64,000 bases of DNA. It comes from Aquatica leii. Its lineage: Eukaryota > Arthropoda > Insecta > Coleoptera > Lampyridae. Position 1 is the first letter of the stretch; every line of letters begins with the position of its first letter. A program made the translations under genes and the position numbers. Below the pieces are notes generated by a model that searched no databases, was not told where the DNA came from, and was given only the letters and a program-made list of their open reading frames with translations. Positions 45,980 to 59,689 of the stretch are shown piece after piece. The stretch spans positions 179,165,027 through 179,229,026 of the forward strand of contig CM069432.1 in assembly GCA_035610365.1 (NCBI GenBank), in the 5' to 3' direction.

Positions 45980-48690
45980 TTTATCTGTGCATCTTATCTG
46001 TCAGTTAACTACCATTACTATGCAACTTTAGGCCAATAAAATTATTGAAAAGTTGCGTTTTCATAATAGATAACTAGCAATTAATGTTAATTAGCGCTGC
46101 GAATAGATTACTGAAATTATTGTTAAATCATATTGTAACATTGTTATCTTAGTCACATGATATAAAAAAATCAATAAAATATTTAAAACTCAGCTATATA
46201 TTTAATTTGTTATTTAACTGCAAATATGGTTCCTTATCAAGTTTGTAGACTACTAAATATGCAACTATGTAAATATAAAATTGACTAAAAACGTATTAGT
46301 CTAACAAATGATTGTAGTTTCTAACAATATTTTAGGTTAATTGCACTATACGCTTTGTATTGGTAATTTAACCATTTTTATTGTTTTACTTTACTATATT
46401 ATTATTTGGTGCATTTTTGTTTGATATTACCTATATTTTTTGTTCAGTGTACTATTATGTTAAAGTTTATTTTCTATTAACACTTATTCTTTGTTTGAAC
46501 TTACTTTAATCATTAAACACTCATTGTTACAAAAATCAAAATTGAAAAATTGAAACATGTTTTTAAACTACATGTAATAAAAATAGAGTAATAATATTTT
46601 TAAAAACGTTATTTAATCACCATGAACTAAATTCTGTTTTAAATTACTTTAAGTTGAGATCAGTATTTTTGGAGTTGCATACATTAATCAACTGAATGCC
46701 TTTCTTGTAGCAAGAAAACGTAAATTAATTTCTAATTTAAAGTTGAAAAATAGTAAAATAGTTCTGACATACTTGTAATCCTTTGAATGTAATTTTACTG
46801 CAAAAAGTGCTTGTTTTATTTATAATAAATATAATCATTGTATTAGATACAATCTACAAAGATAGACTGTATCTAATTTTCGGTCAATGGTGTAGACCAA
46901 AACATTACCACAAACCCACTATCTTTAATGTTTAGTAGATCTGGAAAGAGATTAATCTATTAAGTAGAATATTATTAAGTTGTGTTTGCTTAAATTAGAT
47001 TTATACATAACTTTACAAAATACTATATGTTTGATCACTATTTTTATTTAAATTTTTGATTAGAAACATTGAAAATAATGAAAATCATTAATAGATATAC
47101 ATACATGCTTTATAATCAAACTACATAACTAAAAATAAATATTTGTTTTATATATGCAGTAACTTTGTTTACATAAACATCTGTTAAATATAAAATTTTA
47201 TGTTTGTAAGTACTTCAATGTTTGCTTTAAAATATGAACTAAAGCCAAAGTATGAACTGTTAAGTTAATAAATTTCGGAATTTTTCAAATGTAAATATTA
47301 ATTTATTACTTTATTTTTACATACGTAAATGTGTAAATACTTATCACAACATTCACAATGAAACTTTTTATTTTGTTGTTCTCATAAAGTTTATTTTTTT
47401 TTACAGATTTTCCAAGTGTTAACAAATGCTGAACGTAAGTAAAATTCACTCATTATATTGGATTAGCAAAAGACGCGATACGATACATGATAAGGCGAGT
47501 TTTTATTTACTTGACTGAAGTCTTAATCTTAAATAAAAGGGATTACTTTAAAAGTCTTCTTAAATCTTAGGATATCTTATATTTGTGCAATCTCGTCACG
47601 TTTTCGAAGATAAACTTCTTGTAATACCGTTGGATATCTAAAATCAGACAGCAAAATGTTCAGTAGTATCAAATACTTTTAAGTTTAAAAAACTTATCGA
47701 AATGACTTTATAATTTAGCGTTATTGAAAGAAATTCGAAAAACTTTTTCATTTATATAAAATACTTTGTGGAAGTATCAGTTGGTCGTATAAACGTATGG
47801 CTGAAAATACGTGTTCCGCATAATTAACATGAGTGCGTGACCGTATGAGCCGTGCTTGTTACAAGAGGGTCATTGCGTACCCTTTCTAACGCTGACATTC
47901 ACAAAGATAATTTTGAAGCTATTTGTATGAATTTAACATCAATTCGAAATTACTTTTATCTTTACAGCATTTATGTATTACTATAATAGATAAATTTATA
48001 ATTCATAGTAAAGATTGTTGTATAGCGTATAATCTATATTTAAAGTAGTAAATATATAAAATAACCTATTAGAAAAAAAAGTTTTAAATTTGTATCCATT
48101 TTTTTGTTTGTATCCAAAAATCCATTTGGTATAATTACATAAAAAAGATCGATTTAGTTGTGAAAGTATTGATGTTGCATTTATAATACGACTAAGCTAA
48201 TTCAAACAAGAAATAAAAGGATGAAGCAAAAAAAGCACACGTTTTTGTAATATATAAATGTAGTAACCATTTTATTAATGTAACCGAATAAGAAAATGTT
48301 ACATGAATTAAAAGCATTTCGTTTCCGCTAAAAACTACAATAATTTATTTGAAAAATTAATTTAAACGTTTATTTTGAATTTTAACTGAACGTTATTCAT
48401 GTGTTTATCTTTTTACTTTTTCTTGTAGTCATTGTTACAGAATGTAAAATGTTTATACCTATATAAATAATTTTTAAGAAGTACAACTATTGCTAACAAA
48501 TTTTTTACTGTATATATGTATATTTTTATAGTACTAAAAATGTATATTATTTTTCTCACTACCACCTTGGTAAATCAACGTTACATTGACAAAAACACGA
48601 CAGTAATGGTAAGTAAAACCTTTACTTGGATACATAAACAGATGGTATCCAAAGAGTGAATAAACTTTATGTGTTACAGAATCTCAACAA
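45980..48690. other. Long stretch without a supported gene
   Basis: AT-rich, no recognisable domains, RNA genes or clear repeats. Confidence 0.4.
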
Positions 48691-48699
48691 AAAACATGC

Positions 48700-49560
48700 C
48701 CTTCTGCAACGGAGTTAGATTTCCACCCTCTGTGTCTTTTTAAAAAATAACGTCCAACCCGCTGTTAAACAAAAGAGTAGTGAGGTTCTTCTAAAGCTGT
48801 GGCCCGTGTAGTCTTTGCAGTGATCCAGATTTAAAAATTTTAGTATTTTTATCGGTATAACGGATAAAATATGCTTGCCTACTACTTGCCGCACACATTT
48901 ACCATAAGGCAAAAAATGTAAAATACTTTGGTGTTAGTGGGACGCAACTTTATGTATTTTTCAAAAATCTTGAACCAATTAACCGTTTCTTAACAATTCA
49001 TCGGTCCGCAAACACCGGCAACCCCCAAAACCATCGCAACTTTCATCAACAGAAATGCGTCGTCCGGAGCATCACACAAAAACCTCGTTACCTCTTCTTT
49101 GGTAAAAGTGTTAGCCTTTTTAGGAATATACCCATCACATTTTCTCTTGAAAAATGAGATGACCTATAAAATTGTAGGATGCATTTAGCAAAATTTAAAT
49201 CTCATATAAATACGTATACCTGCATGAATTTTGAAATGTCGAGATTCATTAGCACAAAGCGTTAATTTCAACATCGAATATTCACTTCACAAGCTAGTTG
49301 GAGACCTTAAATTTGATGCCCTGTCGATAAATATGACAAAAGCACAGTTTGATTAATTTTCTTAACAGTTTTTTAATTGCACCATTCCATAAAATATGTT
49401 TGCTCATATCTATCCTTTGAATTAGTACATATTATTAGAGTTAATTTCTGTGGTAGTGAGAAAAACGTAATGCACAACGCGTCGGTAAGTTTCTTTTTTA
49501 TTCTCTCCCACCTCGAATAAAAAAGTTCACTTGCCGTCACTTGAAGTGCAAACAACTATT
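48700..49560 (-). pseudogene. Crypton-type tyrosine recombinase, dead second copy
   Basis: The minus strand carries WERIKKKLTDA and KDRYEQTYFMEWC (N-terminal domain, compare KYEKEYKNFTTWC in the 19-kb gene), GYIPKKANTFTKEEVTRFLC, DDAFLLMKVAMVLGVAGVCG (where the live copy has ...YSGACRREEL), EKYIKLRPTN, KCVRQVVGKHILSVIPIKIL and LNLDHCKDYTGHSFRRTSLL. The catalytic HxxR (HSFR) survives, but the first Arg region is damaged, the frame shifts repeatedly, and the Tyr segment is not readable. No intron is visible at the position used by the intact gene. Confidence 0.7.
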
Positions 49561-49569
49561 ATTTTGGTT

Positions 49570-52500
49570 TATATTTTAAATAAAATTTGTGTTGGTGTTA
49601 AGATACAGTATATTATCAAAAAAGTATATTTAATTGATTATTGACAACTTTTTCGCAAATTCAAGTACTTATTTGTTTTCGTTTGTCAAAACTTAAAAAC
49701 TAAATATTTAAATGTACGAATAACTTGCTTATTATGATTACTTTTAAATAATAATTTTTATAAATTGTTTACTTTGTCACAGTAAATATATGTTAGAAAA
49801 TTGTTTAGTATAATGTATTATTTAGTTTACTTATAAAAAATTTAATAAATATATTTTTACAGTAAATGACAATATTTATAAAAATTAACTTGATAACAAT
49901 AATATTGTGTAGAAATGATCAAGAGACACGCATAATAAAACAACATAAAGCACTTTCAGATCTGATTGAATAAATTGAAACGTAAATGTACAAAATTTGT
50001 ACTCTTTATAATCAAAATTTTCACCACATAAATTGGCTTAACATTTTATTTTTTATTAATTTTGAGAAAAAGTGATGTTTTATTACCATAGTGCCTTCCC
50101 AATTTTTTTTTTTTTTTTAAATGTAATTTCCACATTAATCGTTAGATGCATTAAAGAAAGTTGCAGTTCACTTTTAAGATTTAATTTTACTACTTTAATA
50201 CATTATTATTTATTGATTTTTTTTTGTATATTTATTTTTTTTCTATAACATGCAAATATTACCGGGTATGTAAATTTTGTTTTATGTAGTAATGAATCTC
50301 GTAAAATATCGCTTTTACGATTGTAGTTAGCATAGGACAAGCTTGACTTTGAATTGAAAGTTTGTCCTTGTACAACTTTTTATTATGATTTCAAACTTTA
50401 AATAAATTTATACACAAGCTTTATAGTTAGCTCCAGTGTTAAAAACCTATTTAATTACATGATACTTATCAAAAATGGATCTGAAACTATTTACTACTGT
50501 ACTGTTATATTAATAATAAGTAAACATTTAAACATAATAAAATTGTATAAAACCATTAATAATTGCTAGTGCAATATATATGGTTTAAATAAATGTTAAA
50601 ATTTTACTTTTGGTTTGCTGATTTTACTTAAAGCATTGAAAATGTATTGATTAAGCTTCAATAATATAAATGTATTGTTTAAAACATAAGTCAATAATAA
50701 CTTTTTATACAGTTTTGATGCGATTAAGATAAATAATAATTGAAATAATAATATTGAATTAAAAACTTAAGTTTTCTAATTCCGAAATGATTTTAATGTA
50801 TTTTATAAAAAAACTTTGCAAAGCATATGTAATTCTACAAAAATGATGGAATATACATTACTACGTTAAAAGCTGTCAATTCAGATTTTTAATGTGCCAA
50901 CATTTTCGAAAATTTCGAAACACTCCGTTGAGAAAATCTAATCAATTAGTGCCCGTCACGATGTATTTTTCGGTAAATATTGCCTTAACGTTATTGCGAC
51001 ATATATGGAAATATTAGAGAAACAAAAAGCGATCAAATTTATTAACCTTTTATAAATTAAGTTAAATCAAATTTCTACATTAAAAAGTATATCGATAGAA
51101 CTAAGTTTCATTGATTTTAAGCTATAAATCTAACTATTAAAATTTAAGAGTATTTATACAAATAATAAAGTATTTAATAAATAATGTATTCATTAAATCT
51201 GTTTTTGTTAAATTAATTTTTTATTTTTAAAAAGCATTTGTAAAATCAACATTCATACAGAAATTACTGCTGTTAATCCTTTGTATGTATTTGAAATCAC
51301 AAAGATATGCTTATTTTTGTTTGTACGTGTATGTGTTTTTTGTTTTTATTTTAAATATACTGATTGTTTTATGAATATAGTTTGTAAAACTAGGTTAAAA
51401 CCTTTACCTTGACAGCAACTTGCGTGTTAGTACATAACAATTTGCATGTCTAATTATAAGTACGCTATCAATAAATGCAAGAAAACTAGCTTTTATTATA
51501 AACAGAATAACTGATATACGATATCAAAGTTTAAACAAATTCATAAATTTTTATTTATTTACTGTACATATACACATATTATATTTTTAGGTAAAAGAGC
51601 AGTTGTAGTTTACTGAATACATCCAATAAACTCTTATCTTTTGCATCGCTTTTCGTGATCGAATTTACTAGAAATTCTATATTTCGTTCTATTAACTTTG
51701 TAATCATTTTTATTCTATGATTTTCATTAAATCGAAAACATGCAAAGAACGTCTTTGAAAGTAAAGTTTGTTTGTTTATATACCAAATAAAATGAAAAAT
51801 CATGCATTAAAATTTTATTTTAGTCTTAAAAATAACATTAGGTATATTTTTAGCATTTTAAAGCTACAGATTTAAACAAAATATTGTAACTAAAATATTA
51901 AAAAAATACAAGTTATTTTATTAAGAAAAATGACGTGCAAAGCAAATTTGATGCATATATATTATTTAATTTATCTTCACTTGCTAGTTAATAATATATA
52001 TATATGTATATAATGTGTACTAATATAAAATAATTAAAAACAAAAAGTTACACACTTATTTAAAACATTTATTTAAACAATAATTTAGGTCACAGTTTTA
52101 CATTATATCTAAATTAAAATTTACTGTCAAAATTGTGACATTCAAATTGTAAAACATAATATATTGAAGAGTTGAAAACGAACAGGAAGTTTACATAAAG
52201 AATCAAGCAGGAAGTATAGAACAATAAGGTTGTGGTTCCTTTTTTATGGTGATATTTGATATCAATAAAAGATACTCCTAAAAACGGATGCATAAGTTAA
52301 AGAAGAATGTAAATCAAAATACGTCGATATATATACAAATGTAACATTTGTTTTTAAAGTATAAAACGGAAGTTCTTTTTACAAATTACACTTCAAAATG
52401 CTTTTGCAAAAAATTTTTTTGGTTTATATTATATTATTATCATATTTTTACAATATTACTATTATTACTTTACAATTAAGTGTTTTTCATTAATTACAAA

Positions 52501-53830
52501 AGCAATTATGTACGATTCATTTTTAATATGAATATTAAGATCCTGATATTTTTCAGATTCAAAAGTTTTTACATTTATTTTAAATCTTTCGTTGAAACAA
52601 ACATCAATATAATTACTTCTTTTGTATTACCCTAAATTCACAAACGAATTTATAAAATTTTAATTGTTATTAGACAAAGTAATACAAATTAATTTTTGTT
52701 AATTCTACAAATAACTTTTTTAAACAAGTGGATTTTTGGCTGTTTAGAGATATTTACTCGTCTTCAGTGCTTAACATCATTTTTTGGGCTGTTTTTTTAA
52801 TTTTAACGTTTAACATAAAACCTGTGATTCGTTGTACTACTTATGTAATTGGCACTTACACAACCTTAAATATTATAATTAAATTTGAATAAACTTTTTC
52901 TCACAACTAAACATGATTTTCCTGGTTTAGCATAATAACATAATTTTTTGTTAAACCATATTTACAGTCTGAACATTGTATAATTTTTCCATAGCGTTTA
53001 ATTTTATCACTTTTAACATTACTATTTTTTATTAAGAAAAAAAAATAAATTGTTTGTTTACAATGTCACGATTGCGGCCATGCCATTTTAAATTTTTATG
53101 TAAGGAACGTTTCTTGGCACTTTAATATTTGTTGATTTTGTTTTAGTAAAACTTTAGTTACAGAATTATTTCAGCTTTGATATTATTGTTAAGGTTATAT
53201 ATGGCTTTTCTTAACTTTAAACAATTTTTTTGGCGTTTTTGTAAATATAGTTTCACAACCCTTTTTTAACGATTAAAAAATAATTGGTTTTCTTATTGTT
53301 TTTGTTTGACACTAGTAGCTTTTTGACTTAAACAACATTATCGGTAATTGTTATAACGTAAGAAACTGTCACCAGGTTCAGTATTCGTTGAGGTTTCTTT
53401 GAATCATTTTTTCGACATTATGTGCTTCTAGTTATACTAAAGTGACTTCTACTAAATCAGTGCTTGACGTCTTTTACTATTACTACCCTTGCAGAAATAT
53501 AACATTAATAAAATATTGTAATTCTATATTCCAATATTAGCAAAATGTTGTACACTATATTGTCCCAACATTCATTGTTTGTGTTTAACATTAGTATTTT
53601 TTTCTATTTACGGATAGGTATTTTGGTAGTTATTTAATATTTGGTTTTTATAGTCAAGTAGGTATTGTTTCGTGTTAAAAATACTGCAAATTATGATACT
53701 TAATGTTTTTGCAACCTCATCAAACGATAATGAACTTGTTAGTACAAATAGCGTTGACACTAAACTTTGTTCGAGTAGTCACCATTTTCTAAGCTTGCAT
53801 TTTTTTTAAAGCATTATTAATCATAAAACG
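49570..53830. other. Long stretch without a supported gene
   Basis: Very AT-rich, with homopolymer runs such as the T-run near 50105-50118. Short open frames such as 51579-51803 (minus) have no recognisable domain. Confidence 0.4.
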
Positions 53831-53840
53831 AAACGAACTT

Positions 53841-53895
53841 TCATTAAAATAATAAGCAAGTAAGTATTATACTTACTTGCTTATTATTTTAATGA
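53841..53895. repeat. Perfect 55-bp palindrome
   Basis: Two 27-bp arms (53841-53867 and 53869-53895) are exact reverse complements around a single T. The left arm reads TCATTAAAATAATAAGCAAG then TAAGTAT. No mismatch is visible, so it is young. It is not part of any element I recognise. Confidence 0.95.
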
Positions 53896-53899
53896 TGGT

Positions 53900-54840
53900 T
53901 TTACGAAAAAAATTTGAAATGTTAGACCACATGTTCATAAAGCAAATGTGTTCAAAATTACCGTAACTACCCCATATTAAGAGACTACAGTTACACTCTG
54001 TATATTTCAAAATTAGCTAAATATTGTACACTATATTGTTTCAACATAAAATGTTGTCTCGTGTATCAATAATACATTGTGATAGTGTGTATATTGCGAT
54101 TACATAAATAATGTATATTCAAAATATAGTAAAATCAGAAAGATAGAATATTAACACAAACAATAAAAAGGTAATATTTAAATTATAAAACAAATCTTAT
54201 CTACAGTGTGTCTTGAACATCTTGTATTGTTTCCTAAAAAGAGAATTTTGTTTTTGAAAAGTTTTTCTTTTCTTTGCGCCCTTTATCAGAATATTCAAAT
54301 CTTTGCTTAATCGTTTTTTTTAGCATTAACGTTATGGAATGTCTTAAAGTAATACCTCCAACAAATGATAAAATTTTTGTCTAAAATGTGGAAGAAATAT
54401 CATTGGGATGTACTATGTAACGTTTTTTTTACATACAAAAATCTGCTGTTTGTGCGCGCGCGCTGTTTGTCAGGTAATAGATTTTCAGCATCTTCTAAAT
54501 CTTTATTTTTTGTTATGGGAAATTGCAATAGTCAATCGCTGACTAAGTTTGTATAATTAAAATTACTACACAATTTCTTTTTAATAACATTTTGTGTTGC
54601 ACTTAGATCTTTTACTTCCAATCACATTTTAGACAGTAGATGCAATATAAGTTTGTAGTTATTGTTCAGTGTATCCAATTTAGTTAAAAGTACGTCGCAA
54701 CTAAAATATTTTTCAATAGAATTTTTCGAGGAAGTTTTAATAGCAGCAGTGCTACTGTTGCGATTTAAGAAAGAATCTTAAAAAATAAATTATTAAATCG
54801 ATATGTACCTAAAAATACACACATTTGTCTTAGTCATCAT
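53900..54840. other. Non-coding stretch
   Basis: No supported gene. A short GCGCGCGCGC tract near 54455 is unusual in this AT-rich DNA. The small plus frame at 54365-54556 has no recognisable family. Confidence 0.35.
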
Positions 54841-54849
54841 AACTTTCCA

Positions 54850-55040
54850 CAGCAGAAGAAAACTGTAATCTTAACAAGAAAATGTTCTCCCTTGGCAAAT
54901 TCCTTAGCGGTTCTTTTAAATGCTGCTTCTAATTCCTAAATAACATATTCATAGTCAATGGAAGGTTCATTACAATGTTTGATTATTTTCTTAATTTTAT
55001 AACTTGATGTCCTTGGGATATAGGTAAAACGACTTGAATT
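54850..55040 (-). pseudogene. Unrecognised coding remnant
   Basis: About 65 minus-strand codons read SSRFTYIPRTSSYKIKKIIK, HCNEPSIDYEYVI, a TAG, then ELEAAFKRTAKEFAKGEHFL and VKITVFFCCG. Protein-like composition with one stop, but no family that I recognise. It could be part of a transposon gene whose other parts have decayed. Confidence 0.3.
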
Positions 55041-55384
55041 TGTAGCAAATGAAGACGAGACCAAGTCTCACGAGTTTTCAAACTTCTATATTATGAAATC
55101 CTAAAATATTTGATAAAAAATTTTAAAAATTAAAACAAAACTAAGTAATATTTAAAAAAAATGAATACATTTAAAAAACCTTAAATCTTTTCAGAATAAT
55201 TAATATTGTTACTATGTAATTATTTTAAGACATAAAATTAGTAAGCAAAACTACAATATAAAAGTAAGATAATGAATTTCTATGTGATTAAAGTAACTTT
55301 AATAGCATAACATTTTTTACAACTGAGAATTTCTTAAATAACTAATATAGTTTTTGCACTCTTTAAACTACAGTTGAGCTGAAT

Positions 55385-57463
55385 AAACAAAGTCCCTGGA
55401 GAGGCGTGGCTGGTGTCACTCTAATCTTAAAGGTACACTCAAATTAAAAAGTATTTTGGTGGGAAATTCAAATTATTCATAGGTTACCTGTGTAAATAAT
55501 CATTAGAGCTTGTTGAAGTTTGAGGTTATTTCAGATAAACACTTTATGACTTTATGATTATTAAAATAATTTGTAATTACACATTTACTTTTCTAAAAGA
55601 TGAGGTATGGCATTACAAAATATTACATATTTCTAAAAGTAATTCTAAAGATTACTTATTTACATCGAAAAACACAATCATGAAAAAAAGCACTTCAATC
55701 ACTGTCACTTTCGTCTTCTTAACTACAATTTTCATCGTCGGATGATCTTGTGTTCACCATAAACAGGTTTTCCACCGTTACATCCAGCAATCCATCACGT
55801 TGCCACAGTTCTTGCTCCAAGTGATTTACATGTCGACAATGTTTGTCCCAGTCCGATGCAGTTGCATCAGAAAATGCCTTTCTCACTAAGGCTTCGATCT
55901 CTAAACCACTCTGTGTAACATTATTCATAGCGATCTTATGTTTCACTAAAGTCCATATCAACTCGATTGGATTTAGGTCGCAGTGGTACGGTGTCAGACG
56001 TAACACTGTATGCCCGTGTTTTTAAGAAGTTCGTCTACGTAATATGTCTTCGTATAACTAAATTGCATCACTAACATTATTAGTTCTGCTTTACGCATTT
56101 CATTTGTTGTTGTTACTCCATTATTTTCGAGCCATTGTCGAATGCTTTCCTTACGTTCTGCTTGTGTTGGAGGTTTATTAATTTGTACACTGTGATAAGG
56201 TGCATTATCCATGACAACAATACCATTAGGAGGCAAGTTTGGAATTAATTGTTTTTCCATCCACTGCATAAAGTTGGTATGGTTCATGTCGTCGTGATAA
56301 TCACCGGACTTAGTTTTAGATTTAAAGATTAAAAGGCCATTATTAACAAATCCGTATGATCCACCTGCATGCACAATAATGTACCTTTGACCTGCTCTGT
56401 CTGTATGATAAACACCAGCCTCTTCTTCGGATTGCCAACACTTACTAACACCGTATGATGGATGAATGTAGGTCTCATCTAAATATGTTATTGGTTTTTT
56501 GTTTTTGCTTAAAGCATCATTTTCTCGCAACTTGCGTAAATAACGAGAACGCCAAGCAATAATATCATCACGTTCCATCAATAATTTTCTTTTATTGTGG
56601 CATTTCTTATATTTAAAACCAATTTGTAACAAATACTTTCGTAGTGTATCTGCTCCCCCCTTGTAATTAATCTTTTCTTTCATTTTTTCAACTAAAATTT
56701 TCATATTTGGAACTTTCTTATCAACCGTGTAAACTTCATGGACAGTTCTTTTTAAAATGCTTAAGTCGCAATTATCCAACGTTATTTTATTTGCACCACC
56801 ACTTCTTTTTTTCTTCGAGGGAGATCTTAAAATACCATCACTGGTCGTCATTGCTTCACTCCGGATTTTTTTAATAAAGGTGGTTGATTTTCCCGTTGCA
56901 GCAGCAGCTAGTTCACTTGCCTTCTCTAGAAAGAAAGTCCATACGCCCGCAGCTTTCTGTTTATCGAAAAACTCCACATCATTTTTAATAATGTTTCTGG
57001 CTTCGGAATGAATGGTTTTCTTCGACTTAGATTCCATGTTGGTAAATAACAGCTGAAACAATACAGAAAGTAAGTAATGTAAAAATCTCCATAGAAATTA
57101 GTTATTGTTTGTAGAATAAATACTGGAATTAAATACAGATATTTAAATAATGAATACAAAGTAATAACTGATGTTGAGGTTATGCTACAAAAATTTGGGT
57201 TATACTTAAAATAAAAATTATAAATACACATACCTTGTTCACAAATAATGGCGTTTAAAAGAGTCTTTATAAAGACTAGTTGAATAACGACGAATTTTTA
57301 AGTAAAACAGCAGGTAAAGATGTAAACAAACACGAGGCAATCAAGGAATTTTGATTGTAATTTAATTTTTCAAGCGGACGGTACTTTCTAATTGTGATTG
57401 GTTGAAACATTTACCGCTTTCAATTTTTAAAGTTAGTTGACATATTTTCCGCGGACTTTGTTT
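55385..57463 (-). mobile_element. IS630/Tc1-like DNA transposon, near intact
   Basis: Encloses the transposase gene. A short inverted terminal match was found: AAACAAAGTCC at 55385-55395 and GGACTTTGTTT at 57453-57463. A TA lies just outside AACAAAGTCC on the left (55383-55384), but the right flank reads TG, so the TA duplication is not confirmed. Similarity inside the ends is weak. Boundaries are therefore provisional. Confidence 0.4.
55719..57037 (-). pseudogene. IS630/Tc1-like DDE transposase, one frameshift
   Basis: ATG at 57037 (MESKSKKTIHSEARNIIKND) was chosen because TTGTTTCAG just upstream looks like a splice acceptor and no earlier in-frame ATG exists. The N-terminal helix-turn-helix region (LAAAATGKSTTFIKKIRSEA) precedes a basic linker (KKKRSGG). 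The catalytic core has ITYLDETYIHPS (Asp about 187), FVNNGLLIFKSKTKSGDYHD, VVMDNAPYHS (Asp about 277) and, past the frameshift, LRLTPYHCDLNPIELIW (Glu). The frame breaks in an A5 run (56019-56023 on the plus strand); a one-base change would join both parts into about 439 residues. Spacing from second Asp to Glu is about 80 residues, far more than Tc1's 34. The stop at 55719 is followed in frame by an acidic EDESDSD and another stop. It would cut and paste its own element. Confidence 0.85.
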
Positions 57464-57479
57464 GCTTCGGCGCTCTGTA

Positions 57480-57980
57480 TATGTACATATTTAAGTACAA
57501 TAACTCGTTTCTATGCACTTAAAACAAACTATTAAATTTAAAATAAATTTGAAGGGATCAGTTAAAACAAAAAGTTTTCATGCTTTAAAGATGAGAATAT
57601 TTCTAGTTAGTATAATACAGCATTGATATTACAAAGTTTTGTTTTCTAAAATTAAAACTACGCATTTTCTAACAATACAACAGCAGTGTACTTTAAATAA
57701 AAATGAAGTATTATCAGATACAATACGGATTTGTAAGTGATTTGCAGAAATATATTTTAAATTATACAGTTGACTGTATATCATTAAAAAAAATTGTCAA
57801 AAAAGAATATTTTAGAACCTATTTCTTTAACAAACATGACTTTATTGGATTTTAGTAAAACATATGAATCTTGAGTCTGAATTCGCTTTAATCAAGAAAT
57901 TGTTAAATTGAATGAAATTAATTTATCTCAAGCTGTTTCTCTTAATATAATTTATTGTCAAAAGATACTGTTGGTTCCAT
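57480..57980. other. Non-coding AT-rich stretch
   Basis: I see no gene or clear repeat. Confidence 0.4.
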
Positions 57981-57984
57981 TTCC

Positions 57985-59000
57985 GAAAGACGTTTGCATA
58001 TTTGAGATTATTAGGTGTACGAACTAATTTTTTTACTTTTCCTTGAAACAGCATCAGCATGAAACAGCATCATCAGCAACAAGTTTATCATTGACAGAGT
58101 CTTGAATTAAATGAAAAATAGAATGCATATTATTAGTAAGTTTTTGTTCACCATAAATTTTTTTAACACCATAAAACAACTTTTAATGCACTGTAAAGCA
58201 ACTACTCCATATTTATCAAAGAAATATTTCGAACACACAGTCCGCATAGCACAATGAAAATATAAAAAATTGCGATAAGCATTTTTAGGTATAGGGCCCT
58301 ATGTACAACAGCCAAAACGTAATTCTATGCACACACACAATCGTCGAGGTTTGTACTGCAAACTCTACGGGCATATATTTACATATCGAACAACATTTGT
58401 TTTTCAATATGATATACATTTATTTGTGCTAATTTTAATCAAATGCAAAATAAACCTTTTCATTATACCTAAACATGCCATGTGCATATAATCTAAACTA
58501 ACACTATTAATCAGATCAATATTTAATTTCAATACGGGAGAAGTATCATTGTGATGATGTTTATCTTCTTTTCTTTTAAATGCTAAATTAGTTTTACGTT
58601 CACAATCTAATTCACTACTTTGTTATCAACATACGTACCTTTGATAATACAACGTTTACATGCATAATAACTTTTGTGGCTCCATAAATTTAATAAATGC
58701 TTAAGATGGAGCATCAATATAAAAAAATTAAGCCAAATGATATAAGAAATATTATTAACTAAAAAGCTTTTCTAATAGAACTCGTGTATTTCATTTATAA
58801 GGTCAAACAGATACTCATTTATAGAACTTGGTTTACTATTTCCATAGAAAAATGCAACCGGCCATGGAGTATTTTTAAAGTGTAATGAAGATACTAAAAT
58901 TGGACACAGTTGGTTAAAAGTACTCTTTTGAATTGGAAGGCCATCAATATTAACGACCAGGTCTGTTATTTAGTTACGATTAATATATAAACAACTAAAT
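57985..59000 (-). pseudogene. Transposon-derived 'NIDGLP' gene (relic)
   Basis: The minus strand keeps ordered blocks of a protein family common in invertebrate genomes and usually annotated only as uncharacterized: VVNIDGLPIQKSTFNQLCPI and YGNSKPSSINEYLFDLINE (58960-58790), SYYACKRCIIKGTYVDNKVV (about 58690-58630), DKHHHNDTSPVLKLNIDLIN and SVSLDYMHMACLGIMKRFIL (58570-58440), KIYGEQKLTNNMHSIFHLIQ (about 58170-58100) and GKVKKLVRTPNNL (about 58040). Stops and shifts separate the blocks. The family is thought to be transposon-derived; I cannot name its superfamily with certainty, and no catalytic triad can be assigned from this copy. Confidence 0.65.
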
Positions 59001-59689
59001 TTAAATAAAAAACTTTGGCGCAACTGATTTATTCCAAGATACACAAACTGGCAATTACTATTTCGAAGAGACTTTATAGAACTAATTATATAGTTGTTTG
59101 TATGTACCATACACGTAACTTTTGTTTAAACTTAAGCCTTGGTCATTTAAACTAATACTTTCAGTGCAAGCATTATCGTAAATTTTATTAGCATTAACAA
59201 GTCATATTAACATTGTCATCTTGCTTTTAAATGCTATCAATAGAATCTAACTATAACCACTTTCTAAATTAATATTCTAATATTCTATGGGAATATTTTC
59301 TTGGCTTGAATTTATTAATATAGAAGTGGTAATAGTTCCATTGAACTGATTTTGAATATCATTGGTATCATTTAAGGGTTATACATTTCTTTTGGCGGCA
59401 ACATGCTTTGCAGTTCTACTTCTAAATTTTTATTATACATAATCAATAATAAACTCAAATAAAGTCGCCTACAACTACTAACATAAATTTGTAAATGCGG
59501 GAATCGCGTTATTACTTTGTGAATTGTGTTAAATTAATCTTTAGTTATGTAAAAGCGCGATTCAGATCCTACTTTAAAAACAAAACGTTAAACTTTTCAA
59601 ATATAATATACATATTTACACAAATACGACTATATAAAAATTTAACAAATTGGTGTTATTGCGATCGTTATAGCTGTTTTATGTATGAA

